A stretch of DNA of 64,000 bases from CALAED01 sp036555725 (lineage in GTDB: Bacteria > Actinomycetota > Actinomycetes > Streptosporangiales > Streptosporangiaceae), in NCBI GenBank assembly GCA_036555725.1, contig DATBKU010000018.1:62001-126000 (forward strand), read 5' to 3'. The notes under the pieces were generated by a model, which was not told where the DNA came from, searched no databases, and saw nothing but the letters and a program-made list of their open reading frames with translations. Both the position numbers and the translations under genes were made by a program. The number at the start of each line of letters is the position of its first letter. The stretch's first letter is position 1. This document shows positions 25,038 to 36,670 of the stretch, piece by piece.

Positions 25038-25937
25038 ATGAGTGACTTTGTTCAGTACCTCGTCAACGGCCTGACGATCGGGGCGTTCCTGTCCTTGATC
25101 GCGCTGGGCTACTCGATGGTCTACGGCGTGATCCGGCTGATCAACTTCGCCCACGGCGACGTCTTCATGATCGGCGCCTTCGCCGGGTTCAGCGTGCTGA
25201 CGACGATCGGCATCACCGGTGGCATGGCGCTGCCCGCCGTACTGGCCGCGGTTTTGGTGGGTGCGTTCACCACGGGCGTGGTCGGCGTCGGCATCGCGCG
25301 GGTCGTGTACTCGCCGCTGCTCAGGGCGCCGCAGCTATCGCTCCTCATCGCCTCGATCGGGGTGTCGCTGGCGCTGGAGGAGGGCGTCCGTGTGCTGACC
25401 CATGCGCGGTTCCGGTCGTACCCGAACGCCCTCGACGGCGGGCAACTGCTGGCCGGTGCGGTCCGGGTCGGCTACGGCCAGCTCATCCTCGTGCTGGTGT
25501 CCGTACTGCTCATGGTCGGCCTCTGGTTGTTCGTGACCAGGACCGTCACCGGGACGGCGCTGCGCGCGCTGGCCATGGACCGCGACGCCGCCCGGCTGCA
25601 GGGCATCAACGTCGAGCGGCTGGTCTTGCTGACGTTCCTGGTGGGCTCGGTGCTGGCGGGCGCGGCCGGAGTGATGTACGGCCTGTACTACACACAGATC
25701 AGCTTCGGCATGGGGTTTCTCATCGGGCTCCGGGCCTTCACGGCGGCGGTGCTGGGCGGCATCGGCAACCTCCCCGGCACGATGGTCGCGGGCGTCTGCA
25801 TCGGCCTGGTCCAGTCCTTCTCCGCGGGCTACATCTCCTCGCGCTGGACGGATGTGATCATCTTCGGTGTGCTGATCACGGTACTGGCCTTCCGGCCGAC
25901 CGGGCTGTTCGGCGAGAGGGTGGTCGAGCGCGCATGA
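25038..25937 (+). CDS. livH: LivH-type ABC permease
   Basis: 299 residues, about eight membrane segments, the first inner-membrane permease of the branched-chain amino acid type. Characteristic: NGLTIGAFLSLIALGYSMVYG at the N-terminus, INFAHGDVFMIGAF, and LRAFTAAVLGGIGNLPGTMVAG, the motif that contacts the ATPase. It starts seven bases after the binding-protein stop and overlaps the next gene by four bases. Confidence 0.92.
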   Translation: MSDFVQYLVNGLTIGAFLSLIALGYSMVYGVIRLINFAHGDVFMIGAFAGFSVLTTIGITGGMALPAVLAAVLVGAFTTGVVGVGIARVVYSPLLRAPQLSLLIASIGVSLALEEGVRVLTHARFRSYPNALDGGQLLAGAVRVGYGQLILVLVSVLLMVGLWLFVTRTVTGTALRALAMDRDAARLQGINVERLVLLTFLVGSVLAGAAGVMYGLYYTQISFGMGFLIGLRAFTAAVLGGIGNLPGTMVAGVCIGLVQSFSAGYISSRWTDVIIFGVLITVLAFRPTGLFGERVVERA

Positions 25938-27723
25938 TCACGACGCTGGGCCGCTATGCGGGGTGGCCGCTGCTGATCTTGATCGCCCTCGGGGTCGGCC
26001 AGATCCTGAACGACTACCAGCTCACGGTCGGGGCGACCATCCTGATCTACGCGATCCTCGGACTCGGGATCAACATCGTCGTCGGCTACGCCGGGCTGCT
26101 CGACCTCGGGTTCGCCGCCTTCTACGCGATCGGGGCGTACGTCTCCGGGCTGCTCATGGTGAAGCTGGGCTGGAGCTTCTGGCTCACGATTCCGGCGGCG
26201 GTGGGGTCCGCCGCCCTCGCCGGAGTGATCATCGGATATCCGACGCTGCGGCTGCGCAGCGACTACCTCGCCATCGTCACGCTCGGCTTCGGCGAGATCA
26301 TCCGGATCACGGTCCTCAACCTGGACGTGACCGGTGGGCCGAACGGGCTGACCGGCATCCCGCCGGTCAACGTCGCCGGCCGCGACATCGTCACCCCGCA
26401 GGACTTCTTCTACCTCGTCCTGGTCTTCTTCACGGTCGTGCTCGCCGTCACCGGCTGGATCGGCCGGCTGCGGCTGGCGTACGCCTGGCGGGCCATCCGC
26501 TCCGACGACTCGGCCGCGGAGGCGGTGGGGGTGCCGGCGCGCCGCGTGAAGCTGCTCGCCTACGTGCTCGGCGCCGCCGTCGGGTCGGTGGCGGGTCCGC
26601 TCAACGGCGCACAGCTCGGCACCGTCGACCCGTCGAACTTCACCTTCCTGACCTCGCTGTTCATCCTCCTGGTGGTGATCATCGGCGGGATGGGCAGCCG
26701 GCCGGGCGTCGTGCTCGGCGCGGTGATCATCGTGGGGCTGCCCGAGGTGCTGCGCGCCATGCAGAACTACCGGGGCCTCATCTTCGCGATCGCGCTGATT
26801 CTCATCGTGATCCTGCGCCCGCAGGGCCTATGGCCCGCCCGCTGGCGCGCGTTGCGGCTGCCCGCGACAGCGGAGCCCGCGGCTGCGCCTGAGCCTTCGC
26901 CTGAGCCTTCGCCTGAGCCTTCGCCTGAGCCCGAGCCCGGCCAGGAGCCGACCGGCGAGCGGCGCCTGCTCGCGGTCGACGGGCTGTCGCGCCGGTTCGG
27001 CGGGGTGACGGCGATCGAGGACTTCCATCTCACCGCGGGCGCCGGCGAGGTGGTGAGCGTGATCGGGCCGAACGGCGCGGGCAAGACCACCGCGTTCAAC
27101 TGCATCACCGGGATGATCCCGCCCTCGTCCGGCGCGGTGACGCTCGACGGGCGCGCCCTGGGCGGCCTGTCGCCACATCGGGTCGCCGCGGCGGGGCTCG
27201 CGCGTACCTTCCAGAGCATCCGGCTGTTCGATGAGATGTCGGCGGCGGAGAACGTCCTCGTGGGCCGGTTCGCCCACGACAAGACACTGTTCCGGACGCC
27301 CAGCCGCAACGATCTCGCCGCCGTTCGGCGGTCGCTCGACTTCACCGGGCTGACCGGGACCGCCGACCGGGCGGCCGCGGAGCTGCCGTACGGCGATCGG
27401 CGGCGCCTCGAGATCGCCCGGGCGCTGGCGAGCGACCCGCGCGTCGTCCTGCTCGACGAGCCGGCGGCGGGCACGAACCCGACCGAGAAGCGGGCGCTGA
27501 TGGACCTCATCGGCCGGATCCGCTCGCGCGGCACCGCCGTGGTGCTGATCGAACACGACATGGGCCTGGTGATGTCGGTCTCCGATCGGGTCATCGTTCT
27601 CGAGTACGGCCAGACCATCGCCACGGGCGTTCCGGCCGAGATCCAGCAGGACCCCCGGGTCATCGCCGCCTACCTGGGTGTTCCCGACGATCCGGAGACC
27701 GACCTCGTCGCGGAGGTGCTTCC

Positions 27724-27727
<4 letters not shown>
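25934..27727 (+). CDS. Fused LivM permease and LivG ATPase
   Basis: 597 residues joining two parts that are usually separate. Residues 1-305 are a LivM-type permease (YAILGLGINIVVGYAGLLDLGFAAFYAIGAY, GGMGSRPGVVLGA). Residues about 340-590 are a LivG-type ATPase: Walker A GPNGAGKTT at about 377-385, the Q-loop region TFQSIRLF, the signature LPYGDRRRLEIARAL, Walker B VVLLDEPAAG and the His switch. Between them is a linker of PSPE repeats (about 316-336) from a 12-base tandem repeat. Starts by ATGA overlap with livH and ends by GTGA overlap with livF. With the LivF ATPase it can form a complete transporter. Confidence 0.93.
26887..26934 (+). repeat. 12-base tandem repeat encoding the LivM-LivG linker
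   Basis: The unit GCCTGAGCCTTC is repeated about four times, encoding (PEPS)n. A multiple of three in length, so copy number may vary without breaking the frame. Confidence 0.75.
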
Positions 27728-28441
<714 letters not shown>

Positions 28442-28461
<20 letters not shown>

Positions 28462-30601
28462 GCGCAGCGTGCTCGATGTCGGCCTCGGCCAGCAGCACGT
28501 GGTACGCGGCGTCGCCCAGCGGGATGAAGCTGTCCTCGCTGGTGACGCGGGCGACCGGGCCGTCGAAACCGGCGTCGGCCAGCGCCGTCAGCACGCTCTC
28601 GGACACGCCGCCGGTGCGCCGCGTCTCGTCGGCGACCAGCACCCGGCCGGTGGCCCGCGCCGCCAGTAGCAGGTCGCCGACGGGCAGCGGGGACAGCCAG
28701 CGCAGGTCGACCACCCGGCACGCGACGCCGTCGTTCCCCAGCCGGCGGGCGGTCCGCAGGCTCATCCGCAGCCCGTTGCCGAAGGTCGCGATCGTCAGGT
28801 CGTTACCGTCCCCGTACGTGCGGGCCCGTCCGATCGGCACGCCTTCGGCCGGGCGGGCGGCCAGCCACTCCTCGTCGCCGTCCTCGTACAGATCACGAGT
28901 GTGGTAAAGCGCGATCGGCTCGAGGAAGACGCACACCCGCCCGTCCGCCTGCGCAGCGGCCACGCACGTACGGAGCAGCGCCGCGGCGTCGTCGGGCCGG
29001 GCCGGGGAGGCGACGATCAGGCCGGGGATGTCGCGGAGCGCAGCCACCGCGTTGTCGTTGTGGAAGTGCCCGCCGAATCCCTTCTGGTAGGCGTAGCCGG
29101 CGATCCGTACGACCATCGGGTTCCGGAACTGGCCCTGGGAGAAGAACGGCAGCGTGGCCGCCTCGCCACGCAGCTGGTCGGCGGCGTTGTGCAGGTAGGC
29201 GAGGTACTGGATCTCCGGGATCGGCAGCAGCCCGGACAGCCCGGCGCCGAGCGCCAGCCCCAGGATCGCCTGCTCGTCCAGCAAGGTGTCGAAGACCCGC
29301 GCGGCGCCGGCCTTCTTGCGCAGCCCGCGGGTCACGCCGTACACGCCGCCCTTGCGGCCGACGTCCTCGCCGAAGATCAGCAGCCGGGGGTGGCGGTCGA
29401 GCAGGTCGGCGAGCTCGGCGTTGATCGCCTGAGCCACGGTTAGGGCGTGTCCCGTGGGTCCATGTCCTACTGCGCGACGCTCAGGCGGCGGCTCGGGGAG
29501 GGTCTCGACGACGTCCGGGCTTTCCGGGGCCAGCGGGGCCATCACCTCGCCGGCCGAGCCCAGCCGGGGCCGGTCGGCCACCTCGGCGGCCAGCGCCATG
29601 ACCTCCTCGCGCTTGGCCTCGTACGCCTTGATGACCTCGTCGGCGGTGCGGATCCCGTGCTCCACCAGCAGCCGCGCCGTCCGGACCAACGGGTCCCGGG
29701 CCTGGTCGGCGGCGAGCTCGGCGGGGGGCCGGTACGCCGACTCCACGTCCGAGCCCGCGTGCCCCATCAGTCGTACGGTCCGCAGGTGCAGGAAGGCGGG
29801 CTTGCGCTGCTCCCGTACGTACGTCGCCGCCGCCGTCGCGACCTCGTACGTCTCCGCGATGTCGCACCCGTCGGCGGCGAGGTAGCGCAACCCGGGCCGC
29901 GAGCCGTACGCCGCCGCGACCCAGCCCGCCGGGGTGGGCACGCTGATCCCGAGGGCGTTGTCCTCGCAGACGAGCAGCAGCGGCAGCGGTAGGCCCTGGT
30001 AAACCGTGTAGCACGCGGTGTTGATCGCCCCGGCGGCCGTCGAGTGGTTGACCGACGCGTCGCCGAAGGAGCAGACCGTGATCGCGTCGTGCGCCCAGGC
30101 GCACTCGACGCCCAGCTTGGCCGCCCGTTCGATGGCGAACGCGACGCCGACGGAGCGCGGGAGGTGCGAGGCGATCGTCGACGTCTGCGGGATGATGCTC
30201 AGCGCGTGGTTGCCGAACACCTTGTGCCGCCCGCCCGCGATCGGCTCGTCGGCGGCGGCCACCAGCCCCAGCAGCACGTCGCGCAGCGGGGCCTGCCCCG
30301 GCACCTGGCGGCCCCGTTCCAGGTAAAACGCCCCCGACCGGTAGTGCAGCAGCGCCGGATCCGTGGGCCGCAGCGCCGCGGCCACCGCCGCGTTGCCCTC
30401 GTGCCCGGACGACCCGATCGTGTAGTAGCCCTTGCCCTGGGCCTGCAGCCACCGGGCGGCGAAGTCGAGGTGCCGGCTGCCCAGCTGAGCGTCGAACAGC
30501 TCCAGGCAGCGCTCAGCGCCGAACGGCAGCGGGCCGGGCCGGTCCACGGGGCTTAGCGTGGTAACGGCGTCGTGGAAATATGCGTCAACGGAACGATCCA
30601 C
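28442..30601 (-). CDS. Fused E1 alpha-beta thiamine-diphosphate 2-oxoacid dehydrogenase
   Basis: 719 residues that join the two E1 chains of a branched-chain 2-oxoacid or pyruvate dehydrogenase complex. The alpha part (to about 355) has GYYTIGSSGHEGNAA, HYRSGAFYLERG and the ThDP/Mg motif GDAS (about 180) to CEDN (about 213). The beta part (from about 386) has LLIFGEDVGRKGGVYGVTRGL, FDTLLDEQAILGLALGAGL, PIPEIQYLAYLHNA and GGHFHND. No E2 or E3 gene is adjacent, so it may serve an external complex or act alone. The repeat element copy C is encoded in frame at residues about 373-387, between the two halves. I chose the GTG at 30601 (GGAG upstream); a TTG at 30637 is possible. Branched-chain substrate is suggested only by the neighbouring liv operon. 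Confidence 0.88.
29441..29485. repeat. Dispersed repeat, copy C, inside the E1 alpha-beta gene
   Basis: TAGGGCGTGTCCCGTGGG (29441-29458) is a diverged left arm, followed by the identical core TGTCCTACTGCGCG (29463-29476). The second arm is not recognisable. The element is read through in frame as residues about 373-387 of the E1 fusion protein, exactly in the linker between its alpha and beta halves. Confidence 0.65.
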
Positions 30602-30660
30602 GGCTCCAGCATTGCGCCGGCCCGGCCGACCGGCCAAGTTCCCCAGTAAGGAGGGGCGCG

Positions 30661-32220
30661 GTGTCCATCTCCGTCAGCTCGATCGTCGGCGGGCGGCCCG
30701 CCGAGTCGTCGATTCGTACGATGCGCTCCGCCAACCCGGCGCGCCTCGACGAGGTGGTGGCCGAGGTACGGCTCGGCGACGCGGAACTGTTCGTGACCGC
30801 CTGCCGGGCCGCCCGCGGCGCGCAGCAGACGTGGGCCGACGTGCCGGCGCCGATCCGCGGGCAGGTGATCGCGAACATCGGGCGGCTCGTGGAGGCCAAC
30901 AAGGAGCGGCTGGCCCGGGTGGTCACGCATGACGTCGGCAAGCCGTACGCCGAGTCGCTCGGCGAGGTCCAGGAGATCGCCGACACGTGCACGTTCTTCC
31001 TCGGCGAGGGCCGGCGGCTGTACGGGCAGACGGTGCCGTCGGAGATGCCGGACAAGCAGCTGTTCACCTTCCGCGACCCGGTGGGCGTGGTCGCGGTGAT
31101 CACGGCGGGCAACTTCCCGGTCGCGGTGCCGTCGTGGTACATCGTCCCGGCCCTGCTCTGCGGCAACACCATCGTCTGGAAGCCCGCCGAGTACTCGGCC
31201 GCGTGCGCCGCCGCGTTCTACGAGCTGTTCGCGCACGCGGGCGTCCCGGACGGGGTGCTCAACGTGGTTTATGCCGAGGGCGCGGAGACGTACGAGGGGC
31301 TGACCAGGGCGCTCGGCGAGGGGCTGGTCGACAAGGTGGGCTTCACCGGGTCACCCGAGGTCGGCGCGCGGATCGGTGAGCTGTGCGGCCGCCACCTGCA
31401 GTCGCCCTGCCTGGAGCTGGGCGGCAAGAACCCGATGGTGGTCACCGAAAGTATGTCCGGGGCCGCCGAGCTCGACCTCGCGGTCGAGGGAGCGCTGTTC
31501 TCCGGGTTCGGTACGGCCGGGCAGCGCTGCACGTCGCTGGGCACGGTGATCGTCCACGAGTCGGTGCACGACGATTTCGTCCGGCGCTTCGACGCGGCCA
31601 CGCGGGCGGCGGCCGTGGGCGACCCGGAACGCGACGTCCTGTACGGACCGATGATCAACGAACGGTTCGCCGGCAACTTCGAGAAGTTCCTCGGCTGGGT
31701 GGCGCCCCGGCACACCGTGCACGGCTCCACCGCCGTGGGACGGATCACCGCGGCCAACCCCCGCGACGGCTTCGTCGGCGACCCGGCCGCCGGGCTCTAC
31801 TACCACCCCGTCATCGTCGACGGCGTGACCAGGGACGACGAGCTCTTCCGCACCGAGACGTTCGGCCCCATCGTCGGGGTCATGCCGTACGCGACGCTGG
31901 ACGAGGCGATCGAGCTGGCCAACGCGCCGGGGTACGGCCTGTCCGCGGCGATCTACACGACCGACCCGAAGGAGGTGTTCCGGTTCCGGCGCGGCATCCG
32001 GGCCGGCATGGTCAGCGTCAACAACTCCACGTCGGGGGCCGAGGCGCACCTGCCGTTCGGCGGCAACGGCCGCTCCGGCAACGGCAGCCGCCAGTCGGGC
32101 ATCTGGGTGCTCGACCAGTTCACCCGATGGCAGTCGATGAACTGGGACTACTCGGGCCGGCTGCAGAAGGCCCAGATGGACGTCCTGGAAATCGACGCCG
32201 ACCTCGGTTTCCTGCTGTGA
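30661..32220 (+). CDS. Aldehyde dehydrogenase, ALDH7-like
   Basis: 519-residue NAD(P)-dependent aldehyde dehydrogenase. Seen: AVITAGNFPVAVPSWYIVPAL, VWKPAEYS (Lys), VGFTGSPEVG, the general base LELGGKNP (Glu) and the nucleophile FGTAGQRCTS (Cys). GTAGQRCT is the form in ALDH7 (aminoadipate-semialdehyde/betaine-aldehyde group). The GTG start has AAGGAGGGG upstream, a strong site. The next gene, an amine oxidoreductase, starts 17 bases downstream; an oxidase-dehydrogenase pair that turns an amine into an acid fits. Substrate not proven. Confidence 0.88.
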   Translation: MSISVSSIVGGRPAESSIRTMRSANPARLDEVVAEVRLGDAELFVTACRAARGAQQTWADVPAPIRGQVIANIGRLVEANKERLARVVTHDVGKPYAESLGEVQEIADTCTFFLGEGRRLYGQTVPSEMPDKQLFTFRDPVGVVAVITAGNFPVAVPSWYIVPALLCGNTIVWKPAEYSAACAAAFYELFAHAGVPDGVLNVVYAEGAETYEGLTRALGEGLVDKVGFTGSPEVGARIGELCGRHLQSPCLELGGKNPMVVTESMSGAAELDLAVEGALFSGFGTAGQRCTSLGTVIVHESVHDDFVRRFDAATRAAAVGDPERDVLYGPMINERFAGNFEKFLGWVAPRHTVHGSTAVGRITAANPRDGFVGDPAAGLYYHPVIVDGVTRDDELFRTETFGPIVGVMPYATLDEAIELANAPGYGLSAAIYTTDPKEVFRFRRGIRAGMVSVNNSTSGAEAHLPFGGNGRSGNGSRQSGIWVLDQFTRWQSMNWDYSGRLQKAQMDVLEIDADLGFLL

Positions 32221-32236
32221 GCGAGCGGGAGGCGTT

Positions 32237-33391
32237 GTGACCGGTCTGCCGGGGGCCGCCGACGTCGTGATCATCGGCGGCGGGGTCATGGGCACGAGCA
32301 TCGCCTTCCACCTGGCGGAGGCCGGGGTGCGCCGGGTGGTGCTCGTCGACCGTGCCGAGCTGGGCTCCGGCTCGACGTGCAAGGCCGCCGGCGGCGTACG
32401 GGCCCAGTTCTCCGACGCCGTGAACATCCGGCTCGGCGCCCGCAGCCTTGAGGCCTTCGCCCGGTTCGGCACGCGCCCCGGCCAGGAGATCGACCTGCAC
32501 CGGGTCGGGTACCTCTTCTTGCTGTCCCACCCCGACGACGTGGCCGCCTTCGAGCGCAGCGTACGGCTGCAGAACGAGCTGGGCGTGCCCAGCCGCATGA
32601 TCGACGTAACCGAGGCGCGGCGGCTGTCGCCGCTCATCGAGACCGACGGGCTGTTGGCGGCCGCGTTCTCGCCGGACGACGGCCACTGCACGCCGGAGTC
32701 CGTGGTGCTCGGGTACGCCTCGGGCGCCCGGCGGCACGGGGCGCACCTGCAGACCCATTGCGACGTGCTGGACATCGAGACGCGGGGCGGCGAGATCAAC
32801 GCCGTGGTGACCGCGCTCGGCCGGATCGAGACGCCCGCGGTCGTCTGCGCGGCCGGCGCGTGGTCGGCGGCGGTCGGGGCCATGGCCGGGGTCGACCTGC
32901 CGGTCACGCCGTACCGGCGGCAGATCATGTTCACCGAGCCGGTCGGCGGCCTGCCGCCGGCGCTGCCGATGACGATCGACTTCGCCACGACGTTCTACTT
33001 CCACGGCGAAGGGCGCGGCCTGCTGCTCGGGATGTCCGACCCGGAGGAGCCGCCCGGCTTCCACCTGGATCGCTCCGACGCCTGGCTGCCGCGGCTGGGC
33101 GAGGCGATCGCCGCCCGTGCTCCGCGCATCCTGGACGTCGGGCTCACCACCGGCTGGGCCGGACTCTACGAGGTGACCCCCGACCACAACGCCCTCATCG
33201 GCGAGGCCGCGGCGCCGGGCCGATTTCTGTACGCCACGGGGTTCTCCGGGCACGGCTTCCTGCAGGGCCCCGCGGTGGGCGAGGTGGTCCGGGACCTGTA
33301 CCTGGGTCGCGAGCCGTTCGTCGACGTCACGCCGTTCGACGCCGGGCGGTTCCGCGACGACCTGCTCCGCCCCGAGATCAACTACGTCTGA
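32237..33391 (+). CDS. FAD-dependent oxidoreductase (DAO/sarcosine oxidase family)
   Basis: 384 residues. FAD-binding VVIIGGGVMGTSIAFHLAEAG at the N-terminus, STCKAAGGVRAQFSD (the family's covalent or close flavin contact region), AAGAWSAAVG, and the C-terminal GWAGLYEVTPDHNALIGE and ATGFSGHGFLQGPAVG. Enzymes of this family oxidise sarcosine, glycine betaine derivatives or other amines, using oxygen or another acceptor. The GTG at 32237 has GGGAGG upstream. Its product aldehyde could be handled by the ALDH encoded just before. Exact substrate unknown. Confidence 0.85.
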   Translation: MTGLPGAADVVIIGGGVMGTSIAFHLAEAGVRRVVLVDRAELGSGSTCKAAGGVRAQFSDAVNIRLGARSLEAFARFGTRPGQEIDLHRVGYLFLLSHPDDVAAFERSVRLQNELGVPSRMIDVTEARRLSPLIETDGLLAAAFSPDDGHCTPESVVLGYASGARRHGAHLQTHCDVLDIETRGGEINAVVTALGRIETPAVVCAAGAWSAAVGAMAGVDLPVTPYRRQIMFTEPVGGLPPALPMTIDFATTFYFHGEGRGLLLGMSDPEEPPGFHLDRSDAWLPRLGEAIAARAPRILDVGLTTGWAGLYEVTPDHNALIGEAAAPGRFLYATGFSGHGFLQGPAVGEVVRDLYLGREPFVDVTPFDAGRFRDDLLRPEINYV

Positions 33392-33511
33392 CGCCAGCCC
33401 CCGTCGGCACCTGCCGGTTCCGCGACATCGGCCGCGCGATAGCCTGACGGACGGAATTTCGACGGCGAGATATCCCCTCGAGCTCACAAGGCAGCAGCAG
33501 GAGAAAATGTC

Positions 33512-34501
<990 letters not shown>

Positions 34502-34510
34502 CCTCGACAA

Positions 34511-35602
34511 TCAGGCGAGGCGGTGGGCGCCGGCGCTGGGCGCGGCGTCGAGGAAGGTCGGCTCGGTCCAGCCACGGGCGGCGTACGCCGTGATGACCTC
34601 GTCTCGTACGGCGGCCAGCCGGTCGTCGGGCACCAGTGCGATCACCGATCCGCCGAAGCCGCCGCCGATCATGCGGCCGCCGCGCGCCCCGGCCCGGATC
34701 GCCGCCTCGACCGCGACGTTGGCCTCGGGCCATGACACCTCGAACTGGTCGCGTAGCGACAGGTGCGAGGCCGTCAGCAGTGCGCCGATCTCGGCCACGG
34801 CGCCGGAGCGGAGCAGCCCCACGGTCGCCTCGACCCGATGATTCTCGGTGACGACGTGCTGCACCCGGCGGCGCAGCACGGCGTCGTCGAGCCGGCCCAG
34901 CGCCTCCGCCAGGTCCTTCACGTCGCGCAGCGCCGGGACGCCGAGTGCCGCCGCCGCCCGCTCGCACTCGGCGCGGCGCGTGCCGTACTCGCCGTCGACC
35001 AGTTCGTGGGCCGCCCGTGTGTCGATGACCAGCAGCGTCAGGCCGTCGAGCGCGAACGGCACCTGCGCCGACAAGCCGCTGCGGCAGTCGAGCAGCAGCG
35101 CGTTGCCGGCCGTGCAGAGCAGCGAGGCCGACTGATCCATGATCCCGCACGGCATGCCGACGAAGTCGTTCTCGGCCCGCTGACAGAGCCGGGCGAGGTC
35201 CGGGCGGGGCACCTCGATGCCGTACAGGTCGCACAGCGCCAGCCCGACCGAGCACTCCAGCGCCGCCGACGACGACAGGCCGGCGCCCTGCGGCAGGTCG
35301 GAATCGATGTGCAGAGTCGCCCCGCCCACGTCGTAGTCGGCCGCGCGCAGCGCCCAGGCCACGCCCGCCGCGTACGCCGCCCAGCCGGTGAGCGAGCCCG
35401 GCTTCAGGTCGGCGACGCGGGCCGCCGCCGGCTCCTCCGGCGCCTGGGCGGACCGTACGTCCAGCACGCCGTCGTCACGGGCGGACCCCTCGACGGTCAC
35501 GCCCTGGGCGAGCGCGAAGGGCAGCACGAAGCCGTCGTTGTAGTCGGTGTGCTCGCCGATCAGGTTGACCCGGCCCGGCGCCCGCCACACGCCATCGGTC
35601 AT
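34511..35602 (-). CDS. galK: Galactokinase
   Basis: 363-residue GHMP kinase phosphorylating galactose to galactose-1-phosphate with ATP. Galactokinase signature GRVNLIGEHTDYNDG (10-24), ATP loop LPQGAGLSSSAALE, and a C-terminal GARGGRMIGGGFGGSVIAL. The ATG at 35602 overlaps the galE stop (ATGA). No galT is present in the window. Confidence 0.95.
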   Translation of the reverse strand: MTDGVWRAPGRVNLIGEHTDYNDGFVLPFALAQGVTVEGSARDDGVLDVRSAQAPEEPAAARVADLKPGSLTGWAAYAAGVAWALRAADYDVGGATLHIDSDLPQGAGLSSSAALECSVGLALCDLYGIEVPRPDLARLCQRAENDFVGMPCGIMDQSASLLCTAGNALLLDCRSGLSAQVPFALDGLTLLVIDTRAAHELVDGEYGTRRAECERAAAALGVPALRDVKDLAEALGRLDDAVLRRRVQHVVTENHRVEATVGLLRSGAVAEIGALLTASHLSLRDQFEVSWPEANVAVEAAIRAGARGGRMIGGGFGGSVIALVPDDRLAAVRDEVITAYAARGWTEPTFLDAAPSAGAHRLA

Positions 35603-36573
35603 TCCCGGCCACCCGACATGAACGCCCACGCGTCGGCGACCATCGCGTGCAGGTCGCGCTCGGCCTTCCAGTCGAGCCGTTCCTGGATCTTGGCCGACGA
35701 GGCGACCAGCACCGCCGGGTCGCCGGCCCGTCGCGGGCCGGTCACGACCGGGATCGGATGACCGGTCACCTCGCGGCAGACCTCGATGACCTGGCGTACC
35801 GAATAGCCGCTGCCGTTGCCGAGGTTGTAGATCTCGTGCGTACCGGGCGTACAGGCGTCGATCGCGAGCAGGTGCGCCGCCGCGAGGTCGGCCACGTGGA
35901 TGTAGTCGCGCACGCAGGTGCCGTCGGGCGTGGGATAGTCGGCGCCGAAGACGTTGACCGACTCCCTCGCCCCGGCCGCGACGGCCAGCACGTTCGGAAT
36001 CAGATGGGTCTCGGGGTCGTGCCGTTCGCCGAGCCCGTGGTAGGCGCCGGCGACGTTGAAGTACCGCAGGCTGACGGCCCCGATGCCGTGCAGCCGGGCG
36101 TGCTCGGTCAGCGCGGTGTCGACGGCCAGCTTGGACATGCCGTACGGATTGGTCGGCAGGGTCTTGTCGGTCTCTCGGATCGCCAAATAGGAACCAGCAC
36201 GTGACGTGGGCTCGCCGTACGTCGCCGCCGTGGACGAGAACACGATCCGCGACACTCCCGTACGCCGCATGGCCTCGAGCAGCGCCAGCGTGCCGCCGAG
36301 GTTCTCCGAGAAGTACAGCTCCGGCCGCTCGACCGACTCGCCGACCAGCGACTTCGCCGCGAGGTGGACGACGCCGTCGAAGCCGCCTTCGGCCAGGATG
36401 CGCTCGGCCGCGTCGCGCAGCGTGCCAAGGACGAAGCGGGCCCCGGCGGGCACGGCGTCCTCGTGGCCCTTCGAGCAGTCGTCGAGGACCACCGTCTCGT
36501 GGCCCGCCTCGAGCAACTGCGCGGTGACCACACTGCCGATGTAGCCGGCCCCCCCGGTGACGAGCAGCCTCAC
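35599..36573 (-). CDS. galE: UDP-glucose 4-epimerase
   Basis: 324-residue short-chain epimerase (UDP-galactose to UDP-glucose) with NAD loop VTGGAGYIGSVV, catalytic S(S)T in VFSSTAATYGE and YxxxK at Y144-K148, and the substrate-binding RYFNVAGA. I chose the GTG at 36573 because a perfect GGAGG lies eight bases upstream; the ATG at 36588 contains this ribosome site itself and is unlikely as a start. Coupled to galK by ATGA overlap. Confidence 0.95.
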   Translation of the reverse strand: MRLLVTGGAGYIGSVVTAQLLEAGHETVVLDDCSKGHEDAVPAGARFVLGTLRDAAERILAEGGFDGVVHLAAKSLVGESVERPELYFSENLGGTLALLEAMRRTGVSRIVFSSTAATYGEPTSRAGSYLAIRETDKTLPTNPYGMSKLAVDTALTEHARLHGIGAVSLRYFNVAGAYHGLGERHDPETHLIPNVLAVAAGARESVNVFGADYPTPDGTCVRDYIHVADLAAAHLLAIDACTPGTHEIYNLGNGSGYSVRQVIEVCREVTGHPIPVVTGPRRAGDPAVLVASSAKIQERLDWKAERDLHAMVADAWAFMSGGRE

Positions 36574-36670
36574 AGCTTGAACCTCCATGATTTCGGGCAA
36601 CGCAGCGGCCCAGTAAGATTGGTTCCCTTGATATGGACGACTCTAGTTGTAGACGCACCTGGGGTCCGGC

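Noticed and set aside
36588..36600. galE starts at the ATG at 36588 or the TTG at 36600.
   Set aside because: The ATG overlaps the GGAGG that serves the GTG at 36573, where the Rossmann motif begins.
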